A stretch of DNA of 64,000 nucleotides from Strigamia acuminata (taxonomy: Eukaryota > Arthropoda > Chilopoda > Geophilomorpha > Linotaeniidae), in contig OX442318.1 in NCBI GenBank assembly GCA_949358305.1, positions 2,032,501 through 2,096,500 of the forward strand. Reading direction: 5' to 3'. Shown here in pieces: positions 43,401 to 52,567 of the stretch (positions within the stretch are counted from its first letter, which is position 1; the number at the start of each line of letters is the position of its first letter). A model generated the notes under the pieces. That model searched no databases. It was not told the origin of the DNA and was given only the letters and a program-made list of their open reading frames with translations. The position numbers and the translations under genes are program-made.

Positions 43401-46359
43401 GTATGTCATTGCGATATGAATATGCGATACCCAAATACAAAAATCGCATTGCGATGTACAGTATATCGCAATATTGCACAGGCCGACTTACTGTATTATC
43501 TCACATTAATGCTGGGCGCACACATACCGCGATTTCGCATTGCGTCGCAATTTCGCAAGCGAAATTGCCCTGTGAATCGCGCGCAATGCTACACACATGT
43601 AGCTATTCAAGCTTTGCTATTTCAATGTTATGATGTCATTCCTGATCCCGCCATTTCGGTTGAAAATGTTGATGAAATGACGTCATTTCGGTTGAAAATG
43701 CACACAGCTCACGGATTGGCTGCGACATGAATCGTGGGCGAAATAGTACTTGTCTCAAGTACTATTTTCAAAAGTAGATTACCAACCGACGCGACGGAAA
43801 TGACATCATCTGTGCATGCGCAATGTCAACGCGATTGTGTCGCGATGCGAAATCGCGGTATGTGTGCGCCCAGCATTAGCCGCATGCCGGTGTAAGCGAG
43901 TACAAATTTTTCTAAATGAGAATTCAGCCAAAATAAGCATAAAATCCTTTTTAGATCTCCAAAATGTAAGAAATTGGCTTAAATTTCTATAAATTTACCC
44001 AGATTTTAGTAACAATCTGCAGAAAATTAAGAAAACTCTAATTTTAGGCCCAAAAACCAACATAATTATTCATCCCGGCTCTTTAAAGTAAAAAAACAAA
44101 ATAGCCGCTTTTTCACTTATACCTGCATGTTTCGCCGGTATAAAGCTCTTGTATATCCCACGTTTTCGTACTACCCACACCACCATGTTTTTGGACTACT
44201 CTTGTGCTCCATCTGTATACAGGGTGAGTCAAAAGTCTGGTTCCATGGAAATAATTTGGATAGGGTTGAACGCACAATTCTGAGTGTTCGATATTATAGC
44301 AATGATATTTTTATTTTAGTTTGTGGTAAGTAATAAACTTAACAAGTGTTTTATACTAATTAAAGTGTGCTCTGCAATATTGTACATAAAATGTTTGCTC
44401 AAAACTTTGATGGTTTACAAAAAAAAAAAAAATTATCAAAGTCATCAAAATTAAATTCTTCAAAAAGAACACATCATGCTATTATATTGAAATCTGTGAA
44501 CTGCATGTCCAATAGATGTGTGCACGTTGCCAAAATAACGCCTAACGTTATTTTTTGGCGATAACGCAACGTCCGACATAACGCGACAACGCCGAACAAC
44601 GCAATAATGCAGCAACGCCAAAAAAATGTTGAAAAATTTTTTTTTTAATTTTTTTTAAAACTAAGTTACCGTATAACCTCGGGTGTAAGCCGGACAATTT
44701 ATTGCAAAATTCTTGTCGCTAATTGGGGGTAGCGCAGTATCGCGTTCTTTTTGGCGTTGCCGCGTTGTTCAGCGTTGTTGCAAAATAACGCCTGCGTTGC
44801 GTTATTTTGTGAACAACGCAACGCCTCGCAGGAAAATAATAACGCACATGAACCCAACCCCATCCAAATTATTTCCTTGAAACCAGGCGTTTGACTCACC
44901 CCAAAACGTCGACCTAAAGACATTAGGTGCGTTCAATTTGCGAAAGGAAAGAAAAATCTTTCCTTTTCTTACTTTGGCAAAGGAAGAAAAAGTATTTTAG
45001 AATGAATGCACTTACTTGTTGTTACTTTCCTTTGGCTTGCACATGCTCAAATTCTAGTTTTAGTATGCTGTAATCTGATTTTAATTTGGTTTTAATACAC
45101 ACTAATCCAGTTTTTAGTAACAAATGAACGTTTTTTTGATAAAAACAAACGTTTTTTGGTAAAAACGAACGTTTTTTGATCAAAACGAACGTTTTTTCGA
45201 TCAAAACGAACGTTTTTTGATAAAAACGAACATTTTTTCGATTAAAATGGATGTTTTACCTTTATTTCAAGTGATAAACCTTTACTTGATTGTTGGTTTG
45301 GCTGACAAATGACTAATGCGCATGCGCCGAAAGTAAAAGTGAAAGGAAGAAAAGTAACCACACCGCTACCTTTGGCTAAAGTGACTTTGGCTACTTTCCT
45401 TTCGGAAATAATGACGTTTTTGACGTCACTTCCGGTGTCGAAAGTAACGAAAGGAAAGATTCTTCTTTCCTTTCGCAAATTGAACGCACCTATTCATTTT
45501 TTGGATAAAACGAAATTTTTCTATCAAAATTTGTAAATGTACCGTATATACTTTAATTGGAAATTTCAGGAAATTGAAAAAATTCAACCTCGACCACCGT
45601 ACAAACTTGCTGCTTACTCATACGGTGGCATTTTATTGCATGAATTAACTGTGCAAATTTGCAAAAAATATTCCTCCAAAGAAGCCGTTGACACGGTCAT
45701 ATTTTTAGAAGGATCTCAAAACACTGTGATGGCCATGCGTGAAGGCAAGACAAAAAAAATATACAAGTTATTAATTAATTTAATTAATTTAATTTAATTA
45801 TCTATTTGTTTATTTTAATAAAGCCTATTACGAAAGGAGCGACGAATTTTCAGAAGAGGATAAGCATATCGGGTTGTTGACAATATTCCTAAACTACTTC
45901 ATTGCTTTTGACCATGAGAGTTTGAGGAGCCAATTTTCTGCTTGCGCCAGTTGGGATGAAAAAGTCGAGATTGTTGCTCAAATGATTGGCACTTTGAATT
46001 TGTTTCCCAACTTGGAGGATGTTAAATTGGCGGCTTTAATGTTCTACAAACGACTAGTCACGGCATTTGACTTCGACGTAACGGGAAAACTTGAAATGCC
46101 TGTGACCCTCATCAGGGCAAAAGAAAATGTCGCAACTTTGGAATTGCTTGGCGATGACTATTCCTTGGGAAAAGTATTTACAGTTTATTTAATATTCATT
46201 TTTTTGAAGCATTATTTATTTTGTTTATTTGGTATCAATTCCAAACAGGCATGCAATTCCACTGTGGGTGTACATATAGTTGAAGGAAATCACACAAATT
46301 TCATTCAAGAGCCACATGTCAATCAAGTTGCAGAGTTGGTTAATGGGTTAATGTTGTAA
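28402..46359 (+). CDS. FASN: Fatty acid synthase, complete (15 exons)
   Basis: Cytosolic type I animal FAS, making long-chain fatty acids from acetyl- and malonyl-CoA with NADPH. Exons: 28402-28582, 29519-29671, 30036-30209, 30282-30605, 30976-31640, 32453-32873, 33109-33643, 33704-33974, 34873-36405, 37515-38496, 39870-41036, 42377-42828, 45570-45744, 45824-46173, 46249-46359; 7494 nt, 2497 residues, every junction in phase (vertebrate FASN about 2500). Domains in order: KS with Cys179 (DTGCSSSL), His311 (ETHGTGT), His349 (SNVGH); AT with Ser597 (GHSVG); DH with His894 ([11 protein letters not shown]) and YDYGPTFQG; inactive methyltransferase-like region with a Gln/Ala/Lys-rich insert; ER ([11 protein letters not shown]); KR ([14 protein letters not shown]); ACP with Ser2156 (LGIDSMM); TE with Ser2303 (AYSYGG) and His2476 (EGNHT). 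Intron 13 uses a GC donor. The start is the first ATG giving the normal FAS N-terminus. A polyketide synthase is unlikely given the order, length and motif match. Confidence 0.97.
28867..29226. mobile_element. MITE family AATGCTGGGCGCACAC, copy 1
   Basis: Inverted ends AATGCTGGGCGCACACATAC and ATGTGTGCGCCCAGCAT, with CGCGATTTCGC-type subterminal motifs. About 360 bp, in FASN intron 1. Second copy at 43508-43877. Confidence 0.92.
29705..29813. mobile_element. MITE family TATACTTCCAG, copy 2, cut by the assembly gap
   Basis: Left end TATACTTCCAGATCTCG 34 bp downstream of a FASN splice donor (intron 2). The right end is lost in the N gap. Confidence 0.85.
29814..30013. other. Assembly gap, 200 N
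   Basis: A round 200-N run inside FASN intron 2, starting within a repeated MITE. Both flanking FASN exons are intact. Confidence 1.
30694..30827. mobile_element. Short MITE in FASN intron 4
   Basis: 134 bp with imperfect ends AGGTTCACACTTTTGTTCAC and GTGAACACAAGTGTAAACAT, plus GACACAATGCAAGGAAAA facing TTTTCTTGCGTTGTG. Confidence 0.75.
31922..32121. mobile_element. MITE family GAGATTAGGCCT, copy 2
   Basis: ATGAGATTAGGGCTAACAAA at the left and TTTTGTTAGGCCTAATCTCA at the right; same family as 25519-25760. In FASN intron 5. A separate hairpin (AATTGTCGGGATTAGGTCAG with its mirror) follows at 32190-32273. Confidence 0.85.
32908..33067. mobile_element. MITE family TTTGCGGCAGGTAC, copy 2
   Basis: About 160 bp with ends CAGTTTGCGGCAGGTGC and GTACCTGCCGCAAAG. 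It makes up most of the 235-bp FASN intron 6. Confidence 0.88.
34247..34630. mobile_element. MITE in FASN intron 8
   Basis: Ends TTAGACGAATGAGAAAGGGA and TCCCTTTCTCATTTGTCTAA form a ~27-bp inverted repeat; subterminal ACCAAACCGTCCG faces GGACGGTTCACC. Confidence 0.88.
36479..37440. mobile_element. Nested MITE stack in FASN intron 9
   Basis: Outer ends belong to the CATTTACAAACTGCAG family (ACATTTATAAACTGCAG, CTGTAGTTTGTAAAT). Inside it lie a second inverted-repeat element at 36549-36790 (ACTCTGGCCATGTGTAAG and mirror), and further right a ~125-bp perfect-looking hairpin at 36947-37072 (AAAACTATGCACTGGCAATC and mirror) within sequence rich in CAGAAAA. Confidence 0.8.
38545..39290. repeat. 44-bp minisatellite in FASN intron 10
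   Basis: About 17 tandem copies of a 44-bp unit containing GGTTGGGCCACGGGAACAAA and TCGAGAAATCTGGATAA, with few variant sites (TAGTATC/TAGTGTC, GAG/GAC). It starts about 50 bp after exon 10. Confidence 0.96.
39389..39682. mobile_element. MITE family CAGTGGCTAC, copy 2
   Basis: AGTGCCTACATGGACGTGAA at the left and GAACGTTAGCCACTG at the right, with GACGCGCCGTGATTGGTTGA and its mirror. In FASN intron 10, directly after the minisatellite. Confidence 0.82.
41049..41360. mobile_element. MITE family TATACTTCCAG, copy 3
   Basis: Complete copy with ends TATACTTCCAGATCTCG and TGCTGGAAGTATA, 12 bp into FASN intron 11. Confidence 0.88.
41814..41939. repeat. 126-bp hairpin in FASN intron 11
   Basis: AATTGTGGCGAGCACAACTG with TTGAC next, mirrored at 41908-41939, around a ~66-bp centre. 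Probably a small MITE. Confidence 0.8.
43101..43403. mobile_element. GC-rich MITE with repeated GCGCCGG
   Basis: Ends TACCGTACCGCCCCGTTTAA and its mirror; arms continue with ACGCCCGGG. The interior repeats TTTAGCGCCGG-type words, making a GC island in an AT-rich intron (FASN intron 12). Confidence 0.88.
43508..43877. mobile_element. MITE family AATGCTGGGCGCACAC, copy 2
   Basis: 370 bp, matching 28867-29226 almost throughout, including the inner GGATTGGCTGCGACATGAAT. In FASN intron 12. Confidence 0.92.
44217..44902. mobile_element. Foldback element 3 in FASN intron 12
   Basis: TATACAGGGTGAGTCAAAAG at the left and GACTCACCCC at the right; arms pair through GAAATAATTTGGATAGGGTT. Interior carries AACGC-rich tandem words (ACGCAACG). 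Confidence 0.75.
44924..45492. mobile_element. MITE family TAGGTGCGTTCAAT, copy 1, with internal tandem repeat
   Basis: Ends TAGGTGCGTTCAATTTGCG and its mirror, then AAAGGAAAGA on both arms. The centre (45126-45245) holds about six copies of a ~20-bp repeat (AAAACGAACGTTTTTTGAT). FASN intron 12. Confidence 0.9.
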
Positions 46360-47712
46360 TCTGTTAAAGTGAAGAATGAAATAAAAAATTAACAATCGTG
46401 AAAATTACAATTTATTCCGTATAAAGATAAAGATAATGGTGTAATTTAGTATAAGGGGCCATCCATAGAGAAGTCATATCAGACGAATAACTTAAGTCAA
46501 TCCATCTTTTGAGAACTGAATGCACCTATTGAAGATGGCTACCGTAGCCACAATACGTGATAGATAAATTTTTTTCACAATATAATGATAATAATGATAA
46601 TGATTTATTTCACAAGCCCAAAGGAGCAAAAAAGGTGGCGTACAAAAAGGGGAGATACAAGATTAAGACGAAAAAATTATTGGTTAGACAAAATGTGATT
46701 TTTCAGGCGGCGGTGGAAGTGCTTGCAGTGGGATCGGCATCTGGCGGCTGAGCAGTCAAATATGGAGGATCGGATCTCGAGCGGTAGGACATTCCACATC
46801 GCTGTGCAGCGGAAAGGAAAGGTGCTGGCTTTCTAAGTCGAGACCAGGGCGATAACCTCAAACGAGTGGCGGCGAGTGATCTGGGTTGAGTCTTCAGAGT
46901 TGTAAAATTCCTCTACGGAATGAGCGGGGTGGTTCGGATCATGAATATAACTTACAGGCTGATGTTCTTTCTCTAGCACAGCGGTCGGCAATAGGCGGGC
47001 CGCGGAAGGTCGAAACTTGGACTGCGGTGACGTTTTTGTGAGAGTTAGTTTTTAAGTGCTAAAGCGATTACATGATTGTTGTTAACATAAGTCTCGTTGT
47101 TGTGTATTTTTAGGGGTTGCCTTAGCAACTTGCTTTGTATCGTTGTTGTTCGATGAGGAAATGGAGAATAAATTTTCTTCTTCTTTTCTGCAAGGGTGTT
47201 TAATGAATATATGAACCAACAGTTTTAGCGACGTTTTTTCCTTGGTTTCTTTGGTTTTTCGGTGTTTTTTTTTCTTGTTTTTCCTGTTTTTTTCATGTTT
47301 TTTAGGTTTTATTGGTATTTTTTGGGTTGTGTGTTTATTGGGGGGTTTATATGGTTTTTAAGTGTTTTTTCTGTTTTCTTAGGTTTTTAGTAAGGTTTTT
47401 AAGTGTTTTGTTTTTGTACCTCGATAAAAATTTTCAATGGAATCCGGACCCCCACTTAAATTTTATTGCCGCCCCCTGCTCCAGCATGAGGTTTCACACG
47501 CTTTTTCATGTGAATTGTAGACGGATGCTTGGTGCATGTGTAGGGAGAGCAAGGTCATTTCTTTTGCATTTTTGATTCTGCATTCAATATATAATTCTTT
47601 TGTTGAGAGAATGTTCTTCCGGTCAATATAGATTTCACAACACAAGTTTTATGTACTGATTTCATATTGACTTAGTTGGGAGGATTTTTTTATTCAGAAG
47701 CAAGCAGATAAA
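46360..47712. other. FASN 3' end and intergenic region
   Basis: A polyadenylation signal AATAAA lies at 46380-46385, just after the FASN stop. From 46585 to about 46960 the sequence, read on the minus strand, ends in GAAATAAATCATTATCATTA after GC-rich sequence; this resembles the 3' end of a truncated non-LTR retrotransposon, but no domain is left to prove it. A hAT-like end (CAGCGGTCGGCAA) is at 46979. 47220-47420 is T-rich low complexity. No gene seen. Confidence 0.45.
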
Positions 47713-48861
47713 ATGATTTTCCTAATATTGATTTTCAGTTTGCCAACTGTCACTTCGGATCAAATGAAATTGGGAGCTTGTCCCGAAGTGCAAGTTGTTG
47801 AGAATTTTGATATGACAAAGGTATTTTGAAGAATTTAAATTTATAAAATTAAAAAAATGTAAACAAAATTTTTCTTCTTCTACCAGATGCTTGGAAAGTG
47901 GTTTGTCATTGAGAAAACAGATGCAACTAGTTCTTGTGTGACATTAGATTTCAGAGTAGACAGAAGACAGGGTTTGGTAGTTGAAGAAGCATTAAAACCT
48001 TTGGGAATCACCATTCCAATAAAGTAAGCGTCAAACTTGTAAATAATAATTACATATCAAATACTAAAACTAGTTCTTCAGGGGAATGGAAAAATTCAGC
48101 CAAGTTGGGACACTTAGAGTTCCCAGTCCAACTTTTCCTGCAAAAATGAAAGTCGCTTTTCCATTCAGCATAAGTAAGTGATCAGTCATAGTTCATCTAT
48201 TTTTCATATATCGTATTTTACCGATTAAGAACCGCCCTCGAATAGTAGCCGTGTATTTAACCTCATGAACGATGACCGTGTGCTTCTTTCGTGACGTTCA
48301 GACTTCATTTGTTACATTAAACAAATTATACTACAGCCAAAATAAATGTTGATAATTTAGAAATTAGACAATAACCTTCGTATACGTGTCCATGTTATCC
48401 TTGGTTCATAGTTGTATATTTTCAAGATGGTTGAGTAGCAAGGTTATTCAACTGGTTAAGGAGGAGGTTGAGAGTTAGGAAAAAGAAAGATTACAATAAA
48501 ACCTTTCTGAAGTAGTTTTTTTTTAATTTTAGTTCCATTCACTGAAGTTGACTTTTGGATAATGGATACAGATTACACCACATACGCAGCAATCTGGAGT
48601 TGTCGCTCGCTATTCTTCGGTCATCGTCAATTGGCCATGATTTTGAGCAGAAAGAATGTACTCGACCAAAAAATTGTCAAAAAGATGAGGGATAAATTTG
48701 AATTCCACAGTGTTAATCCACATTCTTTAGACATTGTCCATCAAAAGAATTGCAATGATGAAAAGTCTGGTGATTCTGCGGATACAAAACCAAATGTTTC
48801 CAAAGATGAGCATCCTGAGATAGAAACAAATACAATTAACTCTGAACTGCTGACATATTGA
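47713..48861 (+). CDS. ApoD-like secreted lipocalin 1
   Basis: Extracellular carrier of small hydrophobic ligands. Exons 47713-47820, 47887-48023, 48082-48173, 48533-48861; 221 residues. Signal peptide MIFLILIFSLPTVTS, then GACPEV, lipocalin GxW motif as LGKWFVIEKT, and second structural motif TDYTTYA (compare ApoD TDYENYA). Four cysteines (GACP, SSCV, WSCR, QKNC) fit the two ApoD disulfides (1-3 and 2-4). The tail after the last Cys is short (about 35 residues), acidic and polar, without repeats. First gene of the array; AATAAA at 48951. It and lipocalin 2 lack the extra ETC cysteine of lipocalins 3-5. Confidence 0.93.
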
Positions 48862-49184
48862 TGGGGTATAGAAACATGTGAAACAGCACTACAAGAATTA
48901 AATACATGTGAAATTGTATGTTTATTGAGATTTCTACACTTCACAAACCCAATAAACAAACAAAATATTGAAATTTAGTCAAATTTAACTTGTTTTGACA
49001 ATGTTATCATGTTTTTAGATCTTTATTTCTTAAAAAAGTATTCAAGTTCATACTTTTTGTTGTCGAGCGCGTCACTTTCCGGTGAAATGAAATACATGAA
49101 TCACACAATAAGTCATTCAGACTCATTGTGTGGTTTTGATTTAGTCTTCATCTGGCAACCCAGACAAAATATTCATCAACAACC
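48862..49184. other. Spacer between lipocalins 1 and 2
   Basis: Contains the likely polyadenylation signal AATAAA (48951-48956) of lipocalin 1 and the 5' region of lipocalin 2. Nothing else seen. Confidence 0.6.
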
Positions 49185-51046
49185 ATGTTCAAAATTTTAT
49201 TGATAGTAATGTTTAACATTATGCCAGCTATGGTCATTTCAGACGAAATGAAATTAGGAGCTTGTCCTGAAGTGGATGTGGTTGCAAACTTTGACTACCA
49301 AAAGGTAATAAATCACATTTTAATCACATTTGAAGTTGTTATACAATAGTTTTTGTTGATAATGTACATTTAGATGCTTGGGAAATGGTATGTAATTCAG
49401 AAAACAGGATCAATCAGTTCTTGTGTGGCTCTGCATTTCAAAGAAGATCCAAAAGAGGGCATGATGGTTGAAGAATCATTAAAACCATTAGGACTCAGCA
49501 TACCCAGGTAATAATATAAATAATAATCAGAAGAGAATGTAGGTGGAAAGCTGCTCTCATGAAATTTATCAATGACAGATAAAAAAAATTTCTGCTTATA
49601 AACTTATTCCATCTATTGTGGAAGCACGTTTTGATTTAATCAATTTTTTCCATATTCATGGCAGCCTGGGGACAGGTTACCATGGTGTGGGACGCATACT
49701 CACGTAAATAACAGACAAGAAACTCCAGATTGTTGGGTTGTTGACCTTTAATCTCGTTATCTTGGGGTTGGAGTCTCCCATCTAACCGCATGTTGGCTGT
49801 GCCGCAAAGGCTCGCCACACCAGCAATCGACCCGTCACACACAGGTAGGGATCTCCATGGATGACGTGGCCGGTTGGCCGCAAATATTCTGCTATACTCA
49901 CCTATATGGCTCATGCAAGCGCTCATGGATCCGACATCTCACCACTGAGCGTCACAGTGGTGAATAGGAAGGAGAGCAGACTCAGTACACCGCACAACTG
50001 CCCTTGCTGGTTTCATTTCATTTCACACGTTTGTCTAGGTTGAGATCCAGCGCTCTTCTTTCTCCTTACACCACTCATCTCCCTCCTTCCCGCAATGGGC
50101 CAACCCACTCCGCAAGGAGGGTGACCTTGGGGCCATTGGGTGGTGTGTGGTAATAATGCAGGTCACCCTTGGATGGCCAAGCTGTCACACACATTCAATT
50201 TTATTCAATTATATTGTTTCAGATACATGGAAAAATTCACTCAGGTTGGAATGCTCAGAATTCCAAGTCGAAATTTTCCATCAAAAATGAAAGTTGCATT
50301 TCCATTCAGTATGAGTAAGTAATACCAGAAGTAAATAAATATGAAGAAGTAAGACACCATATGGGAAACTGGTAACGAAGCTGGCCTATACCAGGCACCC
50401 TTGGGGACAGATTACCTCAATAAGGGATGCACGCTCACGTAATGATAGACAAGGACTCTGGATAGTTGGGTTTTAGGCCTTTAATCGTTGTCTAGGGCAG
50501 AGGTTCCCAAATTTAATATCGGCGCAGGTTTCGGTATCGACCGATATTCGATTGCCGATTATCGGTATCGGCGATACTTCAAAATATCGGTATCGGTCAA
50601 AGTCTACTAAATAGTTACTTTCCCATACTTCTAGGTGTCTTTCAGTATTGAGAATGATCTGATATACATTGTTCATTTCAGTTCCATACACCGAAGTAGA
50701 CTTTTGGATAATGGACACTGACTACACAACATACGCTGCAATATGGAGCTGTAGACCTTTAGTTGTTGGTCATCGTCAACTGGCCATGATTTTGAGCAGA
50801 GATAGTGTACTGGACCAAGCAGTTACCAAAAAATTAAGAGATAAATTCGATTCGCATTTCGTTGATCCACGTTCATTAAGCATCATCAATCAGAAAGGTT
50901 GTGAGCCAACTAAGTCCAATCAGGGAAAACCTGCAGGTGGTTCCGGTAAACCACAAGTTGTAACAGAAATTCCTGTTCAAGTTACAACAGAAATTCCTGT
51001 TCAAGTTACAACCAAAGAACCAGAAGGAACCGAAGAAACCGAATAA
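49185..51046 (+). CDS. ApoD-like secreted lipocalin 2
   Basis: Exons 49185-49304, 49374-49507, 50223-50314, 50682-51046; 236 residues, same intron phases (0, 2, 1) as its neighbours. Hydrophobic leader (MFKILLIVMFNIMPAMVIS), GACPEVD, LGKWYVIQKT, TDYTTYAA, and Cys pattern GACP/SSCV/WSCR/QKGC. After the last Cys comes a ~45-residue tail with two copies of VTEIPVQVT and a closing Glu/Thr-rich segment; this is the first sign of the repeat tails seen downstream. Intron 2 carries the dispersed repeat at 49668-50096 and intron 3 its fragment. AATAAA at 51715. Confidence 0.93.
49668..50096 (+). repeat. Dispersed repeat, copy 2
   Basis: Aligns with the reverse complement of 2262-2704 over its whole length. 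In intron 2 of lipocalin 2. A third, partial copy follows at 50390-50505, sharing CTTGGGGACAG and GGCCTTTAATC. Confidence 0.82.
50390..50505 (+). repeat. Dispersed repeat, partial copy 3
   Basis: Matches the start of copy 2 (CTTGGGGACAGATTACC, CACGCTCACGTAA, AGACAAGGACTC) and stops near the TCGTTGTCTAGGG word; then CAGAGGTTCCCAAA, a hAT-like terminus, begins. Confidence 0.7.
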
Positions 51047-52045
51047 AAGTCCGGAAGCTTAATCGCTGCTATATACAAAAATTTAGATTTCCTTATATGA
51101 AAAGACCACGTAAATCAGTTGATTTTTTTGCAATGCACAGCCCAGGTGTTATTGAGGATCTAGGTGATCAATTTACAGCATTGTCGATGTGTAAAATCAA
51201 GATGAATAAATTGACCATAAATATTGATAACGGACCTTTTTTTTTTCAACAACGCATCTTAACGCTAATACTGTGTAATGACTAAACCCAAAATACAGAG
51301 TATGTATTTAAGCCGGGGACGCATACTTGCCGGAACGTTATTTACCACAACAACAATGTACCACGACCAGCTGATGAGAAGGCCTTTGGAGCGAGGCCGA
51401 TACCCATATAGGAAACCATCCCCAAGCCATTTTACTAGTGGATGGTTTTTCCGTATGGGTATCGGTCTAAAACATTAAATTAAGGGTCTCATGGACCAAT
51501 ATACTTATAAAAAAGTATTAGAGGATTGTTATGCTTTCATTTGCAGATGATGAACTGCCTTTGAAATGGATATTTCAGCAGAAAAATGATTCTAAGCAAA
51601 AAGTCAATTCAATTGCTCAGTGTTCCAAACCCATCACATTTAGGTTTTGACTTAGCCTGCATAATCACACACAAAATTTTAGTTATCCAACAAAATATTG
51701 AAGTGTATTGTTCAAATAAACAATGATTTTTTGAAGAAACCTGTTTATTTTTGTGATTTTTTGAATGTGGTACTAAACGTTTTCTGCCGGCCCAACTAAC
51801 TTAAGGCAATTAGCGTGGTGGCCAAATACACTTGTGCCAAGTAGCGCATATTCAAATGGACATAACTTTTGGCCCATTTAAGTTAAAAATTATTTTTTTT
51901 TAAAAACATAAAGCCCAATGTTTATTCTTTAAGTTACATTTATTGGTTTTGATTAGAAGCATTTGTTAGGCTTTGAATTTCACCATTTTATTTTTTTCAA
52001 CATTAAAAAATACATGCGGCCTAATACACATGGGTGCGGGTAGTA

Positions 52046-52095
52046 GTTACTGGAAAATTGTTTCAACAATAAATCACTTGACTCTGCTCATTCAT
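52046..52095 (+). promoter_or_regulatory. Orphan lipocalin 3'-end / polyadenylation module
   Basis: GTTACTGGAAAATTG followed by TTTCAACAATAAATCACTTG, almost the same as 57864-57902 (after lipocalin 4) and 63376-63412 (after lipocalin 5). AATAAA at 52068-52073. Here it lies about 1 kb after lipocalin 2, which has its own nearer signal. Confidence 0.65.
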
Positions 52096-52439
52096 TTCCT
52101 ATTTCTTAATTTACTTGTAAGTTATATAAAAATGGCCAACTTGCTGCGATTCTAATCTTTTAGTCTTGAGGAAATTGTCAACCACTGCAGTTCAGTTTTC
52201 TTTCATGACTCAAAAATCACATCTAAAATTCGAATTTGGTATTACAAGCTAGGGAAAATTAATCAACTAGTGAAATATCATCACTGCAATTCAAACATAA
52301 CTCACTTTATTTTATGTAATGTTGCGTTTTCAATTTATAGCCATAAATTCATTCAGCTCTGTTTATGCAATATTGATATTGTATTATCATTGTGTAAAGC
52401 GTAGTGCAATAGTGTATCATTGGGTCGGCTTTTCTATGT

Positions 52440-52567
52440 AAATTTATTACACGAACACGGCAACAGCTCAAGGATACATATTTTCTGCGCACCATTCCGT
52501 TCCGGTAAACCTGCCGAGTGATTTTGCAGTTGAGGTTTGTACATTCATCGCAGTGAATATTGACAAA
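52440..52567 (+). promoter_or_regulatory. Conserved upstream module of lipocalin 3
   Basis: GCTCAAGGATACAT, TTTCTGCGCACCATTCCG, TTCCGGT and CATTCATCGCAGTG are repeated in the same order before lipocalin 4 (55445-55598) and, more degraded, lipocalin 5 (58420-58531). This suggests a shared core promoter/5' UTR; CATCGCAGTG could include the start site, by analogy with arthropod TCAGT initiators. Confidence 0.55.

Larger units (their letters stand above)
51047..52567. other. Spacer between lipocalins 2 and 3
   Basis: Polyadenylation signal for lipocalin 2 at 51715-51720. 51310-51360 resembles 19810-19860 (ACAACAATGTA...CGCGAC words), a small unplaced repeat. A hairpin pairs GATACCCATATAGGAAACC with its mirror near 51440-51463. 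At 52046-52095 there is an orphan copy of the lipocalin 3'-end module, which suggests a lost gene here. Confidence 0.5.

Noticed and set aside
46174-46248. Reading straight through the last FASN intron as coding
   Set aside because: The inserted 25 residues are hydrophobic and absent from the FAS family, and good GT-AG sites bound the interval.
28402-46359. Polyketide synthase instead of fatty acid synthase
   Set aside because: Domain order, total length, the non-catalytic methyltransferase region and motif spacing all follow animal FASN.
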